Below are positions 1-12,160 of a stretch of DNA of 64,000 nt, in pieces. Position 1 is the first letter of the stretch. Every line of letters starts with the position of its first letter. The translations under genes and the position numbers were made by a program. The stretch covers positions 7,511,063 through 7,575,062 of the forward strand of contig CM040755.1 in the NCBI GenBank assembly GCA_022829145.1, given 5' to 3'. The notes beneath the pieces were generated by a model. It saw nothing but the letters and a program-made list of their open reading frames with translations, had not been told where the DNA came from and did not search any database. This DNA comes from Albula goreensis (Eukaryota; Chordata; Actinopteri; Albuliformes; Albulidae).

Positions 1-169
1 CAGAGCACCCACAGACAGGAAGCAGGGATACAGCGATATTCACATTAATCACGGCATCTGTTTGTCATGCTAAAGTAGCTAGATAGCTATTGCTTTTTCC
101 ACAGAGGTCCAAGTCACAGTCATGTGATAGTGACATAACCCAGACCAAATCCCACAAAGGTAGGGCTAT

Positions 170-515
170 GGAGTCCAGCTTGAGCTCCAGAGCCTGGTGT
201 AAGGGGACTGATCCAGGATCAGTTTTTCCTTTTAGGTCACATCAGCATTGCCCTATTCCTGGGCTTTTCCCCTCACAATCATTCTCAGAACCATCCCAAT
301 CTTAACTTTTTATTACAAAATTATTTTAAAGAATATTTCCTCATACCATCCATACCATTTCATTGCTCCTATTCATCATTCACAGTCTCCACATTGGGTA
401 AAAAAAACCTGGCACCCCTGTTCCTAATCTCTTTAGTTATGATAGGGACTGGGAGGACACTGATCCCAGATCAGCACCCCATCTCTGAGAAACTTCATCA
501 ATATGGGCCCTGGAA
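170..515. repeat. Foldback-type interspersed repeat, copy 1
   Basis: The left part contains ctgatccaggatcag (210-224). The right part contains ctgatcccagatcagcacc and ends in atatgggccctgg near 512. The two ends are roughly reverse complements, giving a foldback. The motif pair (gatcc-agatcagcactcc, then gggccc at the edge) is one I recognise as common in several teleost genomes, but I cannot name the family. A second copy is at 19837-19975. Confidence 0.55.
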
Positions 516-739
516 TCTTCACAGACAGGGAAAGGTTTTATTTTACATTTAAAAGCCCTATTTGACTCATCCTGCTGAGGTTTTTTTAGCTATATATCTT
601 CAGCTTCAGAAAGTAAAAGTACTACCATGTTTTTGTTCTGACCATTCACTAAAACCAGGTGATTTCCCTAATTAGCTCATCTGCCTGGCAGTAGAGTTGA
701 GCTGATAAGAATCAGTTGGTTTAGTGCATGGGTGGAACA

Positions 740-980
740 AATATAATGTAGTACATTTACTTTCTGAAGCCGGGGTTTTCCTCCTCTGCATATTATCACA
801 TTTTATGGTTGGGAAGTCATGTATTGCGTCATGTTCTTGCATATATTACAGACGTAGCATGGCTGCCCTGTTCATAAAGTTATCGGGCAAATGAGAGGGA
901 CTTTTCCAGGTAGTTCTGTGAACTCCTACATCACCACTGTCGGCCTCTGTTTTACGTGTGTGTCTGAGTAAATTCAGGAG
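740..980 (+). repeat. Dispersed repeat family A, copy 1
   Basis: One of four similar segments in the window. Shared landmarks are gcatatattacag (839), ctgttcataaagtt (868), caaatgagaggga (888), cttttccag (901), tgtgaactcctacatcacca (917), then tctgttttacg and gagtaaattcagg. Left of about 830 the similarity is weak. No coding potential and no tRNA head. Confidence 0.55.
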
Positions 981-1494
981 GCGAGTCTGGTCAGGGTGGG
1001 GTTTTGAGAGGTTGCCGTTTGTCCCCTCGCTCACTCTTTTCCTCTCGCAGAGCAGAAGCTGGAGCAGATCTCTGAACACAGCGAGGTCCACGCTCAGATT
1101 TCCTGCTGCTCCTGCTCTATCCCTCTGGAGCCTTAAAGCTTTTAAGATTTTGTTTTCCTAAAATTCTTTTTGAAAAAAAAAAAAAAAACTTTTTTTCCTT
1201 TCTTCACTCCCAAACTGATGGTAGAAACTGGAGTGTTTTCTTTTGGGTCAGTAGTGCTCTCCCTGTAGTCTTGTTTATTTCCCAGCCTCAGAAATGACTG
1301 AACAACGACAATTTATTCATAAAAGCCAGCACATAATGTCCTCAGCATCCATACATTTGTTTTATATTTTGATTTAAACATAAGTAAAAGGGACAATATA
1401 TTTCTTCTCTATATTTGTGTTTCATAAAATCAGGCTAAATACATAAAGGATATATTATTTCAGCAGAGAGTAATGGAGAATTATTATTCATCTT

Positions 1495-1790
1495 AATAAC
1501 AAATAGTGAGTTCCATTTATTTAGTGCTTTTTGTCTCATGATCTCAAAACACTTCATAGTGAAAGGAGGAAACTCACCAGCCACTGCCAATGTGTAACAC
1601 TTGGTAGCAATGTGATGCACTCTGGCGGACATTTTGTGTCAGAATGCTCACCACACCACAAGCTGGGGTGAAGAGGCAGTCAGTTAAAATGGGGAATGAT
1701 CCAATGGTAGTCTAAGACAGCCATTTTCAGAGGATTTTACCAGGGCACCGGGCTACAGAGTAGCTGTACAGTTCCTACAGTGTAGCTTTC
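1495..1790 (+). repeat. Teleost interspersed repeat (tttagtgcttt / gaaactcacc type)
   Basis: Contains ccatttatttagtgcttttt, acacttcatagtgaaaggag, aaactcaccagccactgcca, tgtgatgcactctggcggac and gaatgctcaccacaccac, then gccattttcagaggattttaccagggcaccggg. This string of motifs matches a widespread fish repeat that I recognise but cannot name. It may extend to about 1920. No target duplication or intact ORF. Confidence 0.55.
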
Positions 1791-2589
1791 CCATCACAGT
1801 ACTGGAACATCAGGCTGTATTTGGTCCACAGAGAAGCCCATCTCCTACTGGCCCCACAACATCACAGCCAGCAGCTACTGAGGTGCCGCTGGGATCTCAC
1901 TGAATACTGATCAAGAACACATTTGCTTTGCTCTAGCCATCCACCAGAAACAGGGGACATGGTGGTATGGATGTTGGGTACAGTCACTCCTCAATGTGTA
2001 TCTGTGCAGTATAGAGCTGACTCTGGTATTGATAGTATTTTTGACTCAACTATATATGCACTGATGTTGAAGTAATTTGGAAGGGTCTTCCCATTCACAT
2101 CAGATTAAGGCTGGTAGATCAGTACAGATTTTGTGTACATCTGGCCCAGCAGAATGTAACCCGTGAGCCATTTTGCAGTGTGCAGATTTGCATAGCACAG
2201 AGCAGAAAGCGAGCCGTTTGAGGGGAAAGAAACTGTTCACGACACATTACGTTACACTCATAAAACCGACGTCCACCACCACAGATCAGACTACCGTTGT
2301 TATGGCGATGACCTGTCGAGCAGGGTGCGGGGGTCATAATTTGGAAGGACAGCATGTTCCCCTGCACCCGCTGTGCTTCCAAAATACAGTTGGAAGAGTA
2401 GGGACTGGCAAGAGTAGAGGAGCGGGAGGTTTGGGGGGATGGGGGTGGGGAGGAGGTTCTGGACCTGGTTTTGGGCCCAACCCAAACTCTGGCTCTGCCC
2501 TGGCTCTTCCCTGCCCAGTCTCTCTCTCTCTCCCAGCCTGGAACATTCCTCATGGGCTATAAAATAATTCCTCCCTTTAGTAATCATCT

Positions 2590-3370
2590 TAAAGTTGTGT
2601 GTTTAACGTGCGCTCGTGGCACGTGGCGTGGCGCGGCTGTTTCATGGATTTTGCGCAGCTCAGACGTGAGTTATCGAATAACGCGATGCGGTCGATGTGA
2701 CGATGTACTTAGTGTTCGTGTTCCTGACCTCTTTTTTTTCTTTTAAACATCGTAGATCAAAAACAGCTCTGCCCTGTAAAGGTTATGTAATTTTAGACTA
2801 TAGCCGGTGCATATGGGAATAGGCTTATGTTCCTTTCCTTATGGGATCAGAAACAACGGTTGTCGGCAGTCCGTAAAAAAAAAAAAAAAAAAAAAACAAA
2901 GTTTACGGCAGGCTGACTGGCCCGGTTGCTTGGTGTTTGTGAGAGTTACTAATCTTTTTCCGGGACGGAGCGTTCCCTGCTCCGCAGTTCGCCCCCGACC
3001 GGCAGCGTGTGGCCGATCCCGACGGCGCCACAGGCTCGGCGACTCCGCCGTAATCAGGAACCGCGAGGGGCCGAGGAGCCCCCCAATGCCCCTGCCCCCC
3101 CTCCCCAGTCCAGCAAAGCCGTTTCCTCTCCTCGTCCTTTGTTTCCCCATACGTTTCCTTCCTCGCGTTTCTTAGATATCCACTCCTCCCCACTGATCTA
3201 TCGGAGTCTAAACAGAGAGGCTTATTTAGAAGGCAAACGCATGGCTGAGGGAGAGGAGCCGGTATCCGTGGCGACGACTGGCGCGGGACAAGAGTTTGTG
3301 GAGCCTACCCCCCCCCCCACACCCCTCCACCCCTGCACCCCTTGCACCCCTCCGCAAGGACAGCAGTAAA
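2590..3370. promoter_or_regulatory. CpG island, 2.6-3.4 kb
   Basis: CpG dinucleotides are dense here (for example around 2610-2710 and 2940-3075) while the surrounding DNA is CpG-poor, which in fish marks an unmethylated promoter-like region. Direction is unknown. On the + strand a small frame begins at an ATG at 3241 (MAEGEEPVSVATTGAGQEF) and runs to a stop at 3367, with a possible donor (gtaaat) just before it. On the - strand frames at 2839-3193 are unremarkable. A transcription start is inferred and no gene is recognised. Confidence 0.45.
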
Positions 3371-5900
3371 TAAGTAGAATGACCAATCAGATGGCTTTAC
3401 CAGGACCCTAGCCAAATCTCAGGCTGTGGGTCAAGGGTCCTGTAGTGAGAGTCCAGTCTGAATCTGGCAGACTCATTGTGGAGCTCCGCGTGGGGCCTCT
3501 GGGGAAATCCGCAGCGGACGCGATGTGAAGTAAATATCACACACTCTCTCCAGGGGAGCATTAACCCAATGCATTTAATAATGGCATGTTTCTATTCCGA
3601 GCACACACACACACACAAAAACCACCGCCAAAGATGCACTGCAAATACATTAATGCCACGGCTGGGCTAAAAACACGATTCTGATCGGTTGTGAGGGATG
3701 ATTTGTCAATAACGTGCATTGAGAAACAGTATAATTCACAGCTATGAAGCAGTTAATTTAGTTGCAAATGAACATACCAATCACAAATGAAAATAATTGC
3801 ACAACATGAGTGACTTACCACTCTAGGATGCGCAGTTGTATGAAAATAAATGACTTCTGAGTGGTTTAACGACTCTGTTTTGCCTCATGGCCGCATCACA
3901 CATTTCATTCAGGGCTGCACAGTGAAGCATTGTGGTGGTTTTGTAATGTTGCGGGCCATATTTGCCAGGCATAGCTTCTGTATACTCATGAATTTAGACA
4001 AGGGCGATGACAAGCATTACTCAATGGCGGTAAGCGATCATCGTACAAGCTGGACTGGCTAAACATGGTAGCCATAAGTGCTGCTTCCACCAATCTTATG
4101 GGGCTGGGAGGAAGGTGGGTGAGGGATTTAAATCATTTTGAGTGTTGCAGGCCATACCAGGATGATAGCCATAAACATGGCTAGTAAATGAACAGCTACT
4201 GTTCAGAGCTTTTGGTGAGATTGTTTATATATATGTATATATATATCTATATATACATATGCTATCTTAACAATACCTTTTGTTTTGATGCTATTTGAGG
4301 AAATAAACAGGATGAATGCAGAAATTGTGGCTGAATGGCCTGAAATAAACGGATTGATGGGGAGTGCTGAATGGAATGTGCTTTGGACTGTCTGACTGGT
4401 GATGAATGGTGAGAGTTACAGATTTGAGCTTGGTTTATTGTTATAGCTATTGTTCTTAGTGATAAAAAAACTCTTCCCTCTGCATGTAGAATCCATTTTA
4501 ATCCCATTTATTGTATAAAGATATAGGACTCCCCAGAGTTACGGAGAAAAAACTGATGGAGCCATCCATTACATTGCTCAATGATGGGTCGTATATTTTC
4601 AAAGCAAGCCACAAATATATTTAAAAAATAAATACATTTTTTAATCAATCAGTCAATAATGCAATAAGCTCCATTTGTCTTCACAATAATGTGGAACGCA
4701 GCATGTCACATCCAGACTGTTTTGTTTAGGATTATGCTTTTCTTTCAAAGCTGAGCGCAAACCGCAGCAAGAGCCAAAGCCAGGGAGGCCTGGAGCTGGA
4801 GGGCCCGATTCTGGGGGATTAGGTTTGGGATGCAGGGTTTTGGGTGGTGCGCTGAGTACAGTTGGAGGTGTGCCAGCTTGCTAAGGTCATGAGGGTGCAG
4901 TCAGTGGTGTTTTTTGGGAGGCTGTTCAGTCCTCAGGGGGTGGGGGTGTTGGGGGGGGGGGCTGGGGGTGTAGCATAGCCAGGCACCGTTTCGCTCCTTG
5001 CACCCTCTCAGTCAACAGCAATCACCCCCTCACCCACCCCCCCACCCTTCCCTGCTGCAGCACAAACAGTGGAAAATGAAGATTAATTGTTTATTTCCTG
5101 GAGACACAGTCTGCTGTCATGGAGTCCTTTCCATTAATTACAAGCCCCCCCCCCCCTCCCCCACCCCCAGCTCACAGGGTGCTGGTGACGAATGAGCCGG
5201 AGAACCAGCCAGGATCCCCCTCTCCCAGGGCAATGGGGTGGGTGGGGACTGGGGCTGTGGGGTGGGGGTAGGGGGGCACGCACGGGGAAAGTAAACGCCA
5301 CCAGCAAAAAAAAAGTGAAAGGGAACCCCATTATGCTGAAAGCTGAGCGCAGTTTAAACTTTCTTTTGCTTAAATGGATTTTGCGCTGAAATGTGTGGGT
5401 GATTTGTGTCTGCATTTCACCTTCATTAAGCATTTCTGTGCCCTCTATTTTCAGCACAGGGTGGAGTGGGGGGTTACCCTTTTCACCCTTTTGTGCGGGA
5501 GATATGGGGGTCTGGGTAGTTTTTGGGGCTGTAGCGGAGCTGTGATGTTTGTGGTGTCAGTTCTGAAGGTCCGGCATGGTGTATATGCTTGATTTTGTGG
5601 CCATTTTAAAGACCTTGGATGCAAGGTGTGTGAACTCTTTAGCCAGACATTAACTTCATTTTAAAGTTACCCAGCTGGATACAGCTTGCAGATCAAACTC
5701 ATATTTCCTTGGCTTGGACTTTCATTCATAAATTATAATGAGTAAATAAGATAATAAGCTAAAGCAATACCAAGCATCTGAATGAGTTTATTTTACAGTT
5801 TAAACCACAATGTCTTTTGTTACATTGGCATGACGTTTGGTGTATTTAGCCAGCTTTAGAGGCTCTTTCCAAAATACTTTTGTTATTTGGGAATTTACAT
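3371..5900. other. Unclassified AT-rich stretch
   Basis: Contains a short CA run (3602-3616), a TATATA hairpin-like tract (4225-4262), and G- and C-rich tracts at 4938-4970 and 5020-5275. No gene, RNA or recognisable mobile element was seen. Confidence 0.5.
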
Positions 5901-5959
5901 TTTTCGGCTATACATCACATCTTATTGTTTGAAATCAATGTTCGCAATGATAGTCTGAC

Positions 5960-6175
5960 TTTCACATGTCAGTGAAAGTAGGAGTATTTTGCTTGTAAAA
6001 GTCCATTTTCTGCCATTCTGCATAAAATGAGTCCCTTGACATACATTCTCTCGTAACTATCCTGCTCATGAAGTTACAACACAAATGAGGGGAAGTTGCT
6101 TTTCCAACAACTTCCATGAACTATTACATCACCATTTTCTGCTTCCAAAGTACTGCTCCAGGTAAAAACTGGATG
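5960..6175 (+). repeat. Dispersed repeat family A, copy 2
   Basis: Shares with the other copies acatgtcagtgaaagt (5965), gagtattttgcttgtaaaag (5982), ctgctcatgaagtt (6062), acaaatgagggg (6079), gcttttccaacaacttcc (6099), atgaactattacatcaccat (6116) and tctgcttcc. Same orientation as the other three. Confidence 0.6.
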
Positions 6176-6545
6176 TATGTTATTGGCTGGAATTGACCAT
6201 GAAGGTTGGGACTGGAGTGGGGTTGGCTGTACCAGTGCTTAGAGGCAGCTTGTGTTTCCAGTGAAAATAAAGGCCTCTCTTTCTGTAGAAGTTCAAGCAA
6301 GTCACTACTCTTCGGGGAGGGCACGGCCTGAGGAAACAACACCCCCCCCTCCACCCTGTGCCTCGCCCCACCCGATTCCCCCTCCTCCCCCTCAAGTAAA
6401 TTCTCCAGGAGATGGAGGAGGTCACAGTGCTGACCCTGCCGAACCAGCATGGCTTAAATCACCCGCTTTCCCTGGGTGGAGACAGACGGCCGGAGGAAAG
6501 TAATGAAAGAAACATGTTCCAGAGGCCTGGCTATGGTAGCCTGGG

Positions 6546-6745
6546 TGCACACGCACACACACACACACACACATACAAAAGCACACACAAAAGCACCCAT
6601 AAACACACACGCACAAATGTACCCATACACAACCACGTCCACCCATAAACACACAGACAGACATACGCCCATAAACAGACACAACTACTAATAAACACAC
6701 ACACAGACGAGCACTGATAAATACACACACATTCAAGCACCTATA

Positions 6746-6827
<82 letters not shown>

Positions 6828-6840
6828 TACACATACCCAC
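6546..6840. repeat. CA microsatellite with interrupted flank
   Basis: Interrupted CA-rich sequence (caaaagcac, cataaac interruptions) leading into a pure (AC)n run of about 75 bp at 6748-6822. Open frames on both strands here (6422-6874) are Val-Cys or Thr-His dipeptide runs and are not genes. Confidence 0.9.
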
Positions 6841-7084
6841 AGTGCATTAACATGGGGCCAATCTCCCTAAACATGCACTGAATCAGAACAAATAGCTTTT
6901 AGTAATATTCAGCATTGTTTGAAAAGTTCCTGCACCAAATAACTCATTCAAGGAGAACACTTGACTATAGCATTGCATGGCTCAGATTTGCAGCAGTAAA
7001 TGTGGTATTTGATACTCTTGCTCCTAATTATTGCTTTTATTCAAGTGTGCCGGATATGCAAAGCTTGGTTAAGTGCCCAAGGAT

Positions 7085-7450
7085 TAGTGCATGCAGATGA
7101 AAGTGAAGAGAGCAGTGCAATCAGATAAGTATGCAGGTAGAAGTGTGCACTATGCAGGTAGATGTGCACTCAAATACATGCACTGTGCAGGGAGAATTGA
7201 GCACAAATAAGTGTGTGATATGCCAGTGGAAGTACACTCACACATGTTTCTACTGTGCAGTTGTTCATGTGCATAGAAGTGTGCACTATGTAAGTAGAAT
7301 TGAACTCTTATAGATGCACTATGCAGGTAGAAGAGAGCGGAAATAAGGATGCACTATGGAAGTAGAAGTCCACTCACATAAAAGTGCACTGTGCAGTTGT
7401 AAGTGTGCACTATACAAGTAGAAGTCCACTCACAATTGTGCAATTGTGTG
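7085..7450 (+). repeat. Diverged tandem repeat, about 30-35 bp unit
   Basis: Repeats of the theme gtgcactatgcaggtagaag with variable spacers occur near 7131, 7151, 7180, 7252, 7287, 7317, 7352, 7387 and 7408. Spacing is mostly 28-35 bp with a few shorter steps. Units are well diverged, so this is an old array. Confidence 0.7.
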
Positions 7451-7639
7451 TAAGTGTGTATGGCACAGGCAGCGGTGCCATGCCATAGGTTTGCAGGGTG
7501 AAGTGCATATGGAGAAGTGTACAGGGCATAGTGAAGACGAATAAATGCAGAATGAATTGTTTAGCCCAGATTTGTTTTAAAGAAAGGGTGGCTGTGTTTG
7601 GCCAAAGCTTTCCTCTATAGTTTATTTGCAGTGGTGGAC

Positions 7640-8215
7640 AGACAGCAGGCCTGTGTGTGCGGAGCATCCAGGGCCTTCGCTATCTCCACCCCACGGGCAT
7701 TATCCGCCCCAGAGAGCGTTATCTGCCACAGCGCCCAGTGGTGTGTCTGCATGGGATTGGTCAGTTTGGGTGGGGGTGGGGGGGGGCAGATCTGACAGGC
7801 TTCTCTCCTCTCTCATCAACCTCTGATGACACAATGTTCCTCTCCAGACTCCTGTTGGCCAAACTGGAGGGGCCCTAGCCTGGAGGGAGGTCTATTTTTG
7901 GGAGGAACCTCAGTCTACCTACCCCTCCCCCCACCCCCTGCATCTCCGTGCCGGAACCTGTCTGCAGAGACACTATCGACCGGCGGGGTTTTCAAACGGG
8001 CGCCGTGGAAACGACCAGCCTGACGCCAGATAAACAGACTCCAGCTCTAATGAGCGTGCCCCAACCCCCCACCCCAATCCCCTTCCCCAGCCCGGTCAGT
8101 CAGAGAGAGAGAGAAAAAAAACCCACAAAAGCACACAGAACGCAATGGCTGACCCTCACTCCCATTGGCCACATTCAAGTGTCCTCCCGCGTCAGCTCAA
8201 GGCTGCGATAGAAGA
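7640..8215. other. GC-richer stretch, no gene recognised
   Basis: Moderately GC-rich block with some CpGs, a G-run at 7768-7788 and C-runs at 7921-7940. Several short overlapping frames occur on the + strand but none shows a known domain or good splice signals. It may be regulatory; no firm call is possible. Confidence 0.3.
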
Positions 8216-9689
8216 TGCCATTTCGCTTTTTTTCTCCCCGCTGGATTTCCCCAGGTATTCCTGACCCCAGATACCTGACCCTCTCCGGCAGTATGAGGGG
8301 TTAGCCATCCCCCCTAACCCCCACTCTGCCCCTGTGAACCAGCTGTTAATAACAAGCAACAGAGAAGTGCGTGCGAATCCCAAATCATTATTACCGCTGT
8401 TGCTCATCTCCATCATTTTACATACACTTTGGGGAGATCCCTGTTGACTTGTTTCAATTAAAAGCCATAAAAAAACGGGCCCCCTGAGGCTCTGAAACAG
8501 CCAGCCAATGGGATATGCTTTGCTTTTTTTTTTTTTGCAGAAAGCATTAAATATGACAAACATGTGAAATCATAACTCGGTTAATCACTGGGGAGGAATT
8601 CTGTCCTCCCCCCCTTTCTTTTTACTGTTTTGACTTTTTTACACTCAAATAACAAAAATGAACACATTTATTAGATTTATTTCTTTAAGCAGTTACCACA
8701 ATATTTTCCTCATATTTCAGATTCTGAAAAATGAATGGAAAGAATTGCATTAACAGCAGTGTGTGCTTCCTTGAGCTGAATTCCAACATTAATCACAATT
8801 TAAAATGCTGTAGTGTTTTTAAAATTTCTGTGGAGGGTGTAAAAATAACACACTCCCTCTCCTGTTGTCTGTAAGAGAGCTTAGGGACGTTGGGAGCTCC
8901 GAATATCTGTTTTGGTTGAATTGTGCAATTACAAGACAATAAAATCGCCATAGACAAGTTGCCATTAAATTTGACAGTGAGATTGCACAGAGTCTTTCAC
9001 TAAGAATCATCGCCAGGGTGACAGAAGGGTAGACTTTCCTTGTATGTACTGAGCGTGATCTACGGCAGCAGTGGGTATACTAGGCCGGAGCCTGGGTCTT
9101 TAGTTTTGGGGTAAGCCCAGCCTGCAGTGTCTAAATGGGGCCTGCTTTGGCTGGGATGGAAGGGCTTACAGCTCAGAGAAGGGGCAAGAACACACAGGAG
9201 AAACTCTATTGCAACTTCAAGTGTGTGTGAGAGTATGTGTGTGAAGACATTGGGGGGCTGGGGGGAGGATGTTTGTGTCCAGCACCATGAAGTCCGACAG
9301 TCAGTGTTTATGAGTGTGTTTGTTTAAGTGTAATTATGTGGCTGCCTTTTCAAAATTTGCATCTGTCCAGCATGTTTTAGCTGATGAATTTACACGCACA
9401 GACAGACACACACACACACCGCGCGTGCGCACACACACACCAGAGACTGAATACATGCAAAATAGATGTTGCTAGTATGATTATTCATTGTTAATGTTTA
9501 TGTTTTTTTCCAGAACACACACATTGCTCTGAGAAATGCAATGAACACAGACTGTACTAAAGAACATACGTGCTCAAACATGTACACACAAACACAACAA
9601 TACACCAAAAAACGCACTATATACCTACACATATGCAGAAGCAATTGCACAAATACACACAAGCACATGCTTGCACATGCTTATACATG

Positions 9690-9710
9690 CACACACTCAC
9701 ACACATGCGT

Positions 9711-9806
<96 letters not shown>
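9690..9806. repeat. Long pure CA microsatellite
   Basis: Uninterrupted (CA)n from about 9712 to 9806, close to 47 units, preceded by a short interrupted CA flank. The flank at 9691-9715 is also present at the next CA array (10337-10365). Frames through it are dipeptide runs. Confidence 0.95.
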
Positions 9807-9807
<1 letters not shown>

Positions 9808-10329
9808 GTTACTTCCAATGTCATGTTATGTCCCACTCCATTTCTGAAGCTAAACAGTCTTTTGAGAATGAAATCATTTTGAAACGCCTGAACGCGCTTG
9901 CTTTACATAACCTAAGACTATTAAACAGCCAAATTCCTAAAGCAACAAGTCAATATAATTAGCTGTTCTGCCCTCCGGCCTTAAACTATCAATTGAGCAA
10001 TACAGGGAGGAGGGGTACCATTCTATTCAAACCATCAATTAACCAGGAATCCAGCTGATGTTTTTCATTTAAAAATGTAATTATAATAAACAAAGCAGGT
10101 ACTGGTCAGTCTCAGTGTCGTGTGTCTCAGGCTGTGTTTGGTGGCCCAGAGAGTCAAACGTACGTGTTTTTAAAGGTTTTATCTACCCACCCCCTCTGCC
10201 CCAGCCCCTCTGTTCCCTTGTAAATAAAGTTGAAAATGATGTTGAATGTCTGTAGCACGGCTGATGTCATTCTTGGCGTTGTGGAGTTTTGTGGCTTTAA
10301 AAAGAGGTCCAATTTACCACCACTCGGAA

Positions 10330-10387
10330 ACACATACACACACTCACACACATGCGTGCACACACACACACACACGCACACACACAC

Positions 10388-10433
<46 letters not shown>

Positions 10434-10437
10434 GACT

Positions 10438-10479
<42 letters not shown>

Positions 10480-10484
10480 TCCCA
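10330..10484. repeat. Compound CA microsatellite
   Basis: CA runs interrupted by single CG steps (cacgcac), by atcgactac at 10431 and by catatac near 10461. Its left flank is the same as that of the array at 9690-9806. Confidence 0.95.
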
Positions 10485-11734
10485 AAAACTGTTTCAAAGC
10501 AGAACGGCTCACACCATGTGAATGTTTGCGCTTCTCTGTAGGGGCACTGAAGTCCAGTGCCGTCCCCTCCCCCACGCCGTGTTTGCAGTGCCCTCCGCAG
10601 AAAACACACTGAGAGAGGTGGATATGTGTATCGCCCTGCATTTGTCCCTTCTTATTTTAACAGTAAGAAGCACTTGAGTTTTGAGAAAAGAATTCACTTT
10701 TAAATTCAAGAAAACGTGCTTACTCTTAATCCATGTTCTTATGGTGTGATTTATGTGCAAGTTTCTAACCTGCAACCCAGACAATTGCAAGTGTGATTTT
10801 ATTACTTGGAAATGCAAGTTGAATCATTTTATAAATATCTGCATTAAATCAGCATGTTAGAAATTCTAGCCACACTTGGATATTAAAAATGAGCTTTATA
10901 ATATACATAAGCTGTATTTGACATGAATACCAAAATGTTTTGGCATTACACCTTCATCAGGGGTACCCTATGTCACCCTTTTAACACCAAGTAGATGTTA
11001 AAATGACGCAGAATTTAAATCCTAGTTTCTTCACCTAATTTTCTATTCAAATCAATGCCCTCCCCCAAATCAATGCCATTGTGTTGAAAGTTTTAATATC
11101 ACGAACCTTTCAAACTAAGAAGAGGAACTGAAACTTGTGTCCTTTGCGCGTTTGCGTGTGTGCTGCGGCCAGTTCCCTTTTTCTGTCATTCAGCCGTGAC
11201 ATTTATGTAAGACAGAGAATTCTGCAGGCGCCTTTTGGGTTCAAACTAAGGGTTAGTGGAGAAGTGGGAGGGCGGGACAGTGTGTCTCTGAAGTACCCAC
11301 GCCCCGCTTTTAGCTCTAGTTTGTTTTGGCTCTCACATATCTTTTTTTTTTTGTTTAGTGGTCGATGCTGGCATTCTTTAATCACCTTAAAAGTATCATA
11401 ATTATATATGGTTTGTTTTTAAGACAGTCACCTTACGTGCAACTTCTGTCTGTCTAAAAACAGAAGTTTGCTCAGAAGTTTGCTCTCAGGCTCCCTAATC
11501 CGCCGAGGGTCTTTCATTCAACATTAACAGTTCAATTTGATGAAAAAAATCATAACACTGCAGTGTAGCAAACCCACCGTGAGTACTAAAATGAATTGGA
11601 GAATTTGATGGAAGATTAATTTCATGAATTAGAAAAACAATATTTCATCAGGTGTTGTTGGATATGTTTTGACATAGAACATGTTCAGAAATCAGCTGTG
11701 TTGGTTTGCTGAGATTAAAAAGTGATGTGCTTGC

Positions 11735-12091
11735 ATGTGTGTGTGAGTGTGAGTGTACATATACATATGCATAAGAGTATGCTTCTATACATTTGTACAT
11801 GCATTAGTCTGGTACTTTCTGTGTGTGAGTGTGTGTGTGTGTGTGTGTTGTATGCATGTGAACTAGCTTGTTCATGTAAGCATGCATGTATGGGTAACTG
11901 TGTATTGTGTGTGAACAATTACTTATAAGTTTTATCTGTGCAAATGTGCATATTAATGCATGTGTTTGTAAGATGTGTGTAAGTTGTGTGTGTGTGTGCA
12001 TGAGCATGTCTGTGTGCATGTTTAAGCATGTGTGTGAGTGTGTGTGTGTGTGTGTGTGTGAGTGAGTGTGTGTGTGTGTGTGTGAGTGTGA

Positions 12092-12126
<35 letters not shown>

Positions 12127-12160
12127 TGTGTGTGTGTGCGCGTATGAGCATGCTTGCGTG
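11735..12160. repeat. TG-rich compound microsatellite
   Basis: TG runs at 11817-11848 and 12029-12140, the latter with regular gagtg interruptions, joined by TG-rich sequence with TGCATG and TGTATG steps. Frames on both strands are repeat-derived. Confidence 0.9.

Noticed and set aside
3007-3369. 120-codon Pro-rich frame as a full gene
   Set aside because: No homology or domain was recognised, and CpG-rich DNA often lacks stops by chance. Kept only as a CpG island with a possible small exon.
6422-6874. 150-codon Cys/Val-rich frame on the - strand
   Set aside because: It is a read-through of a CA microsatellite.
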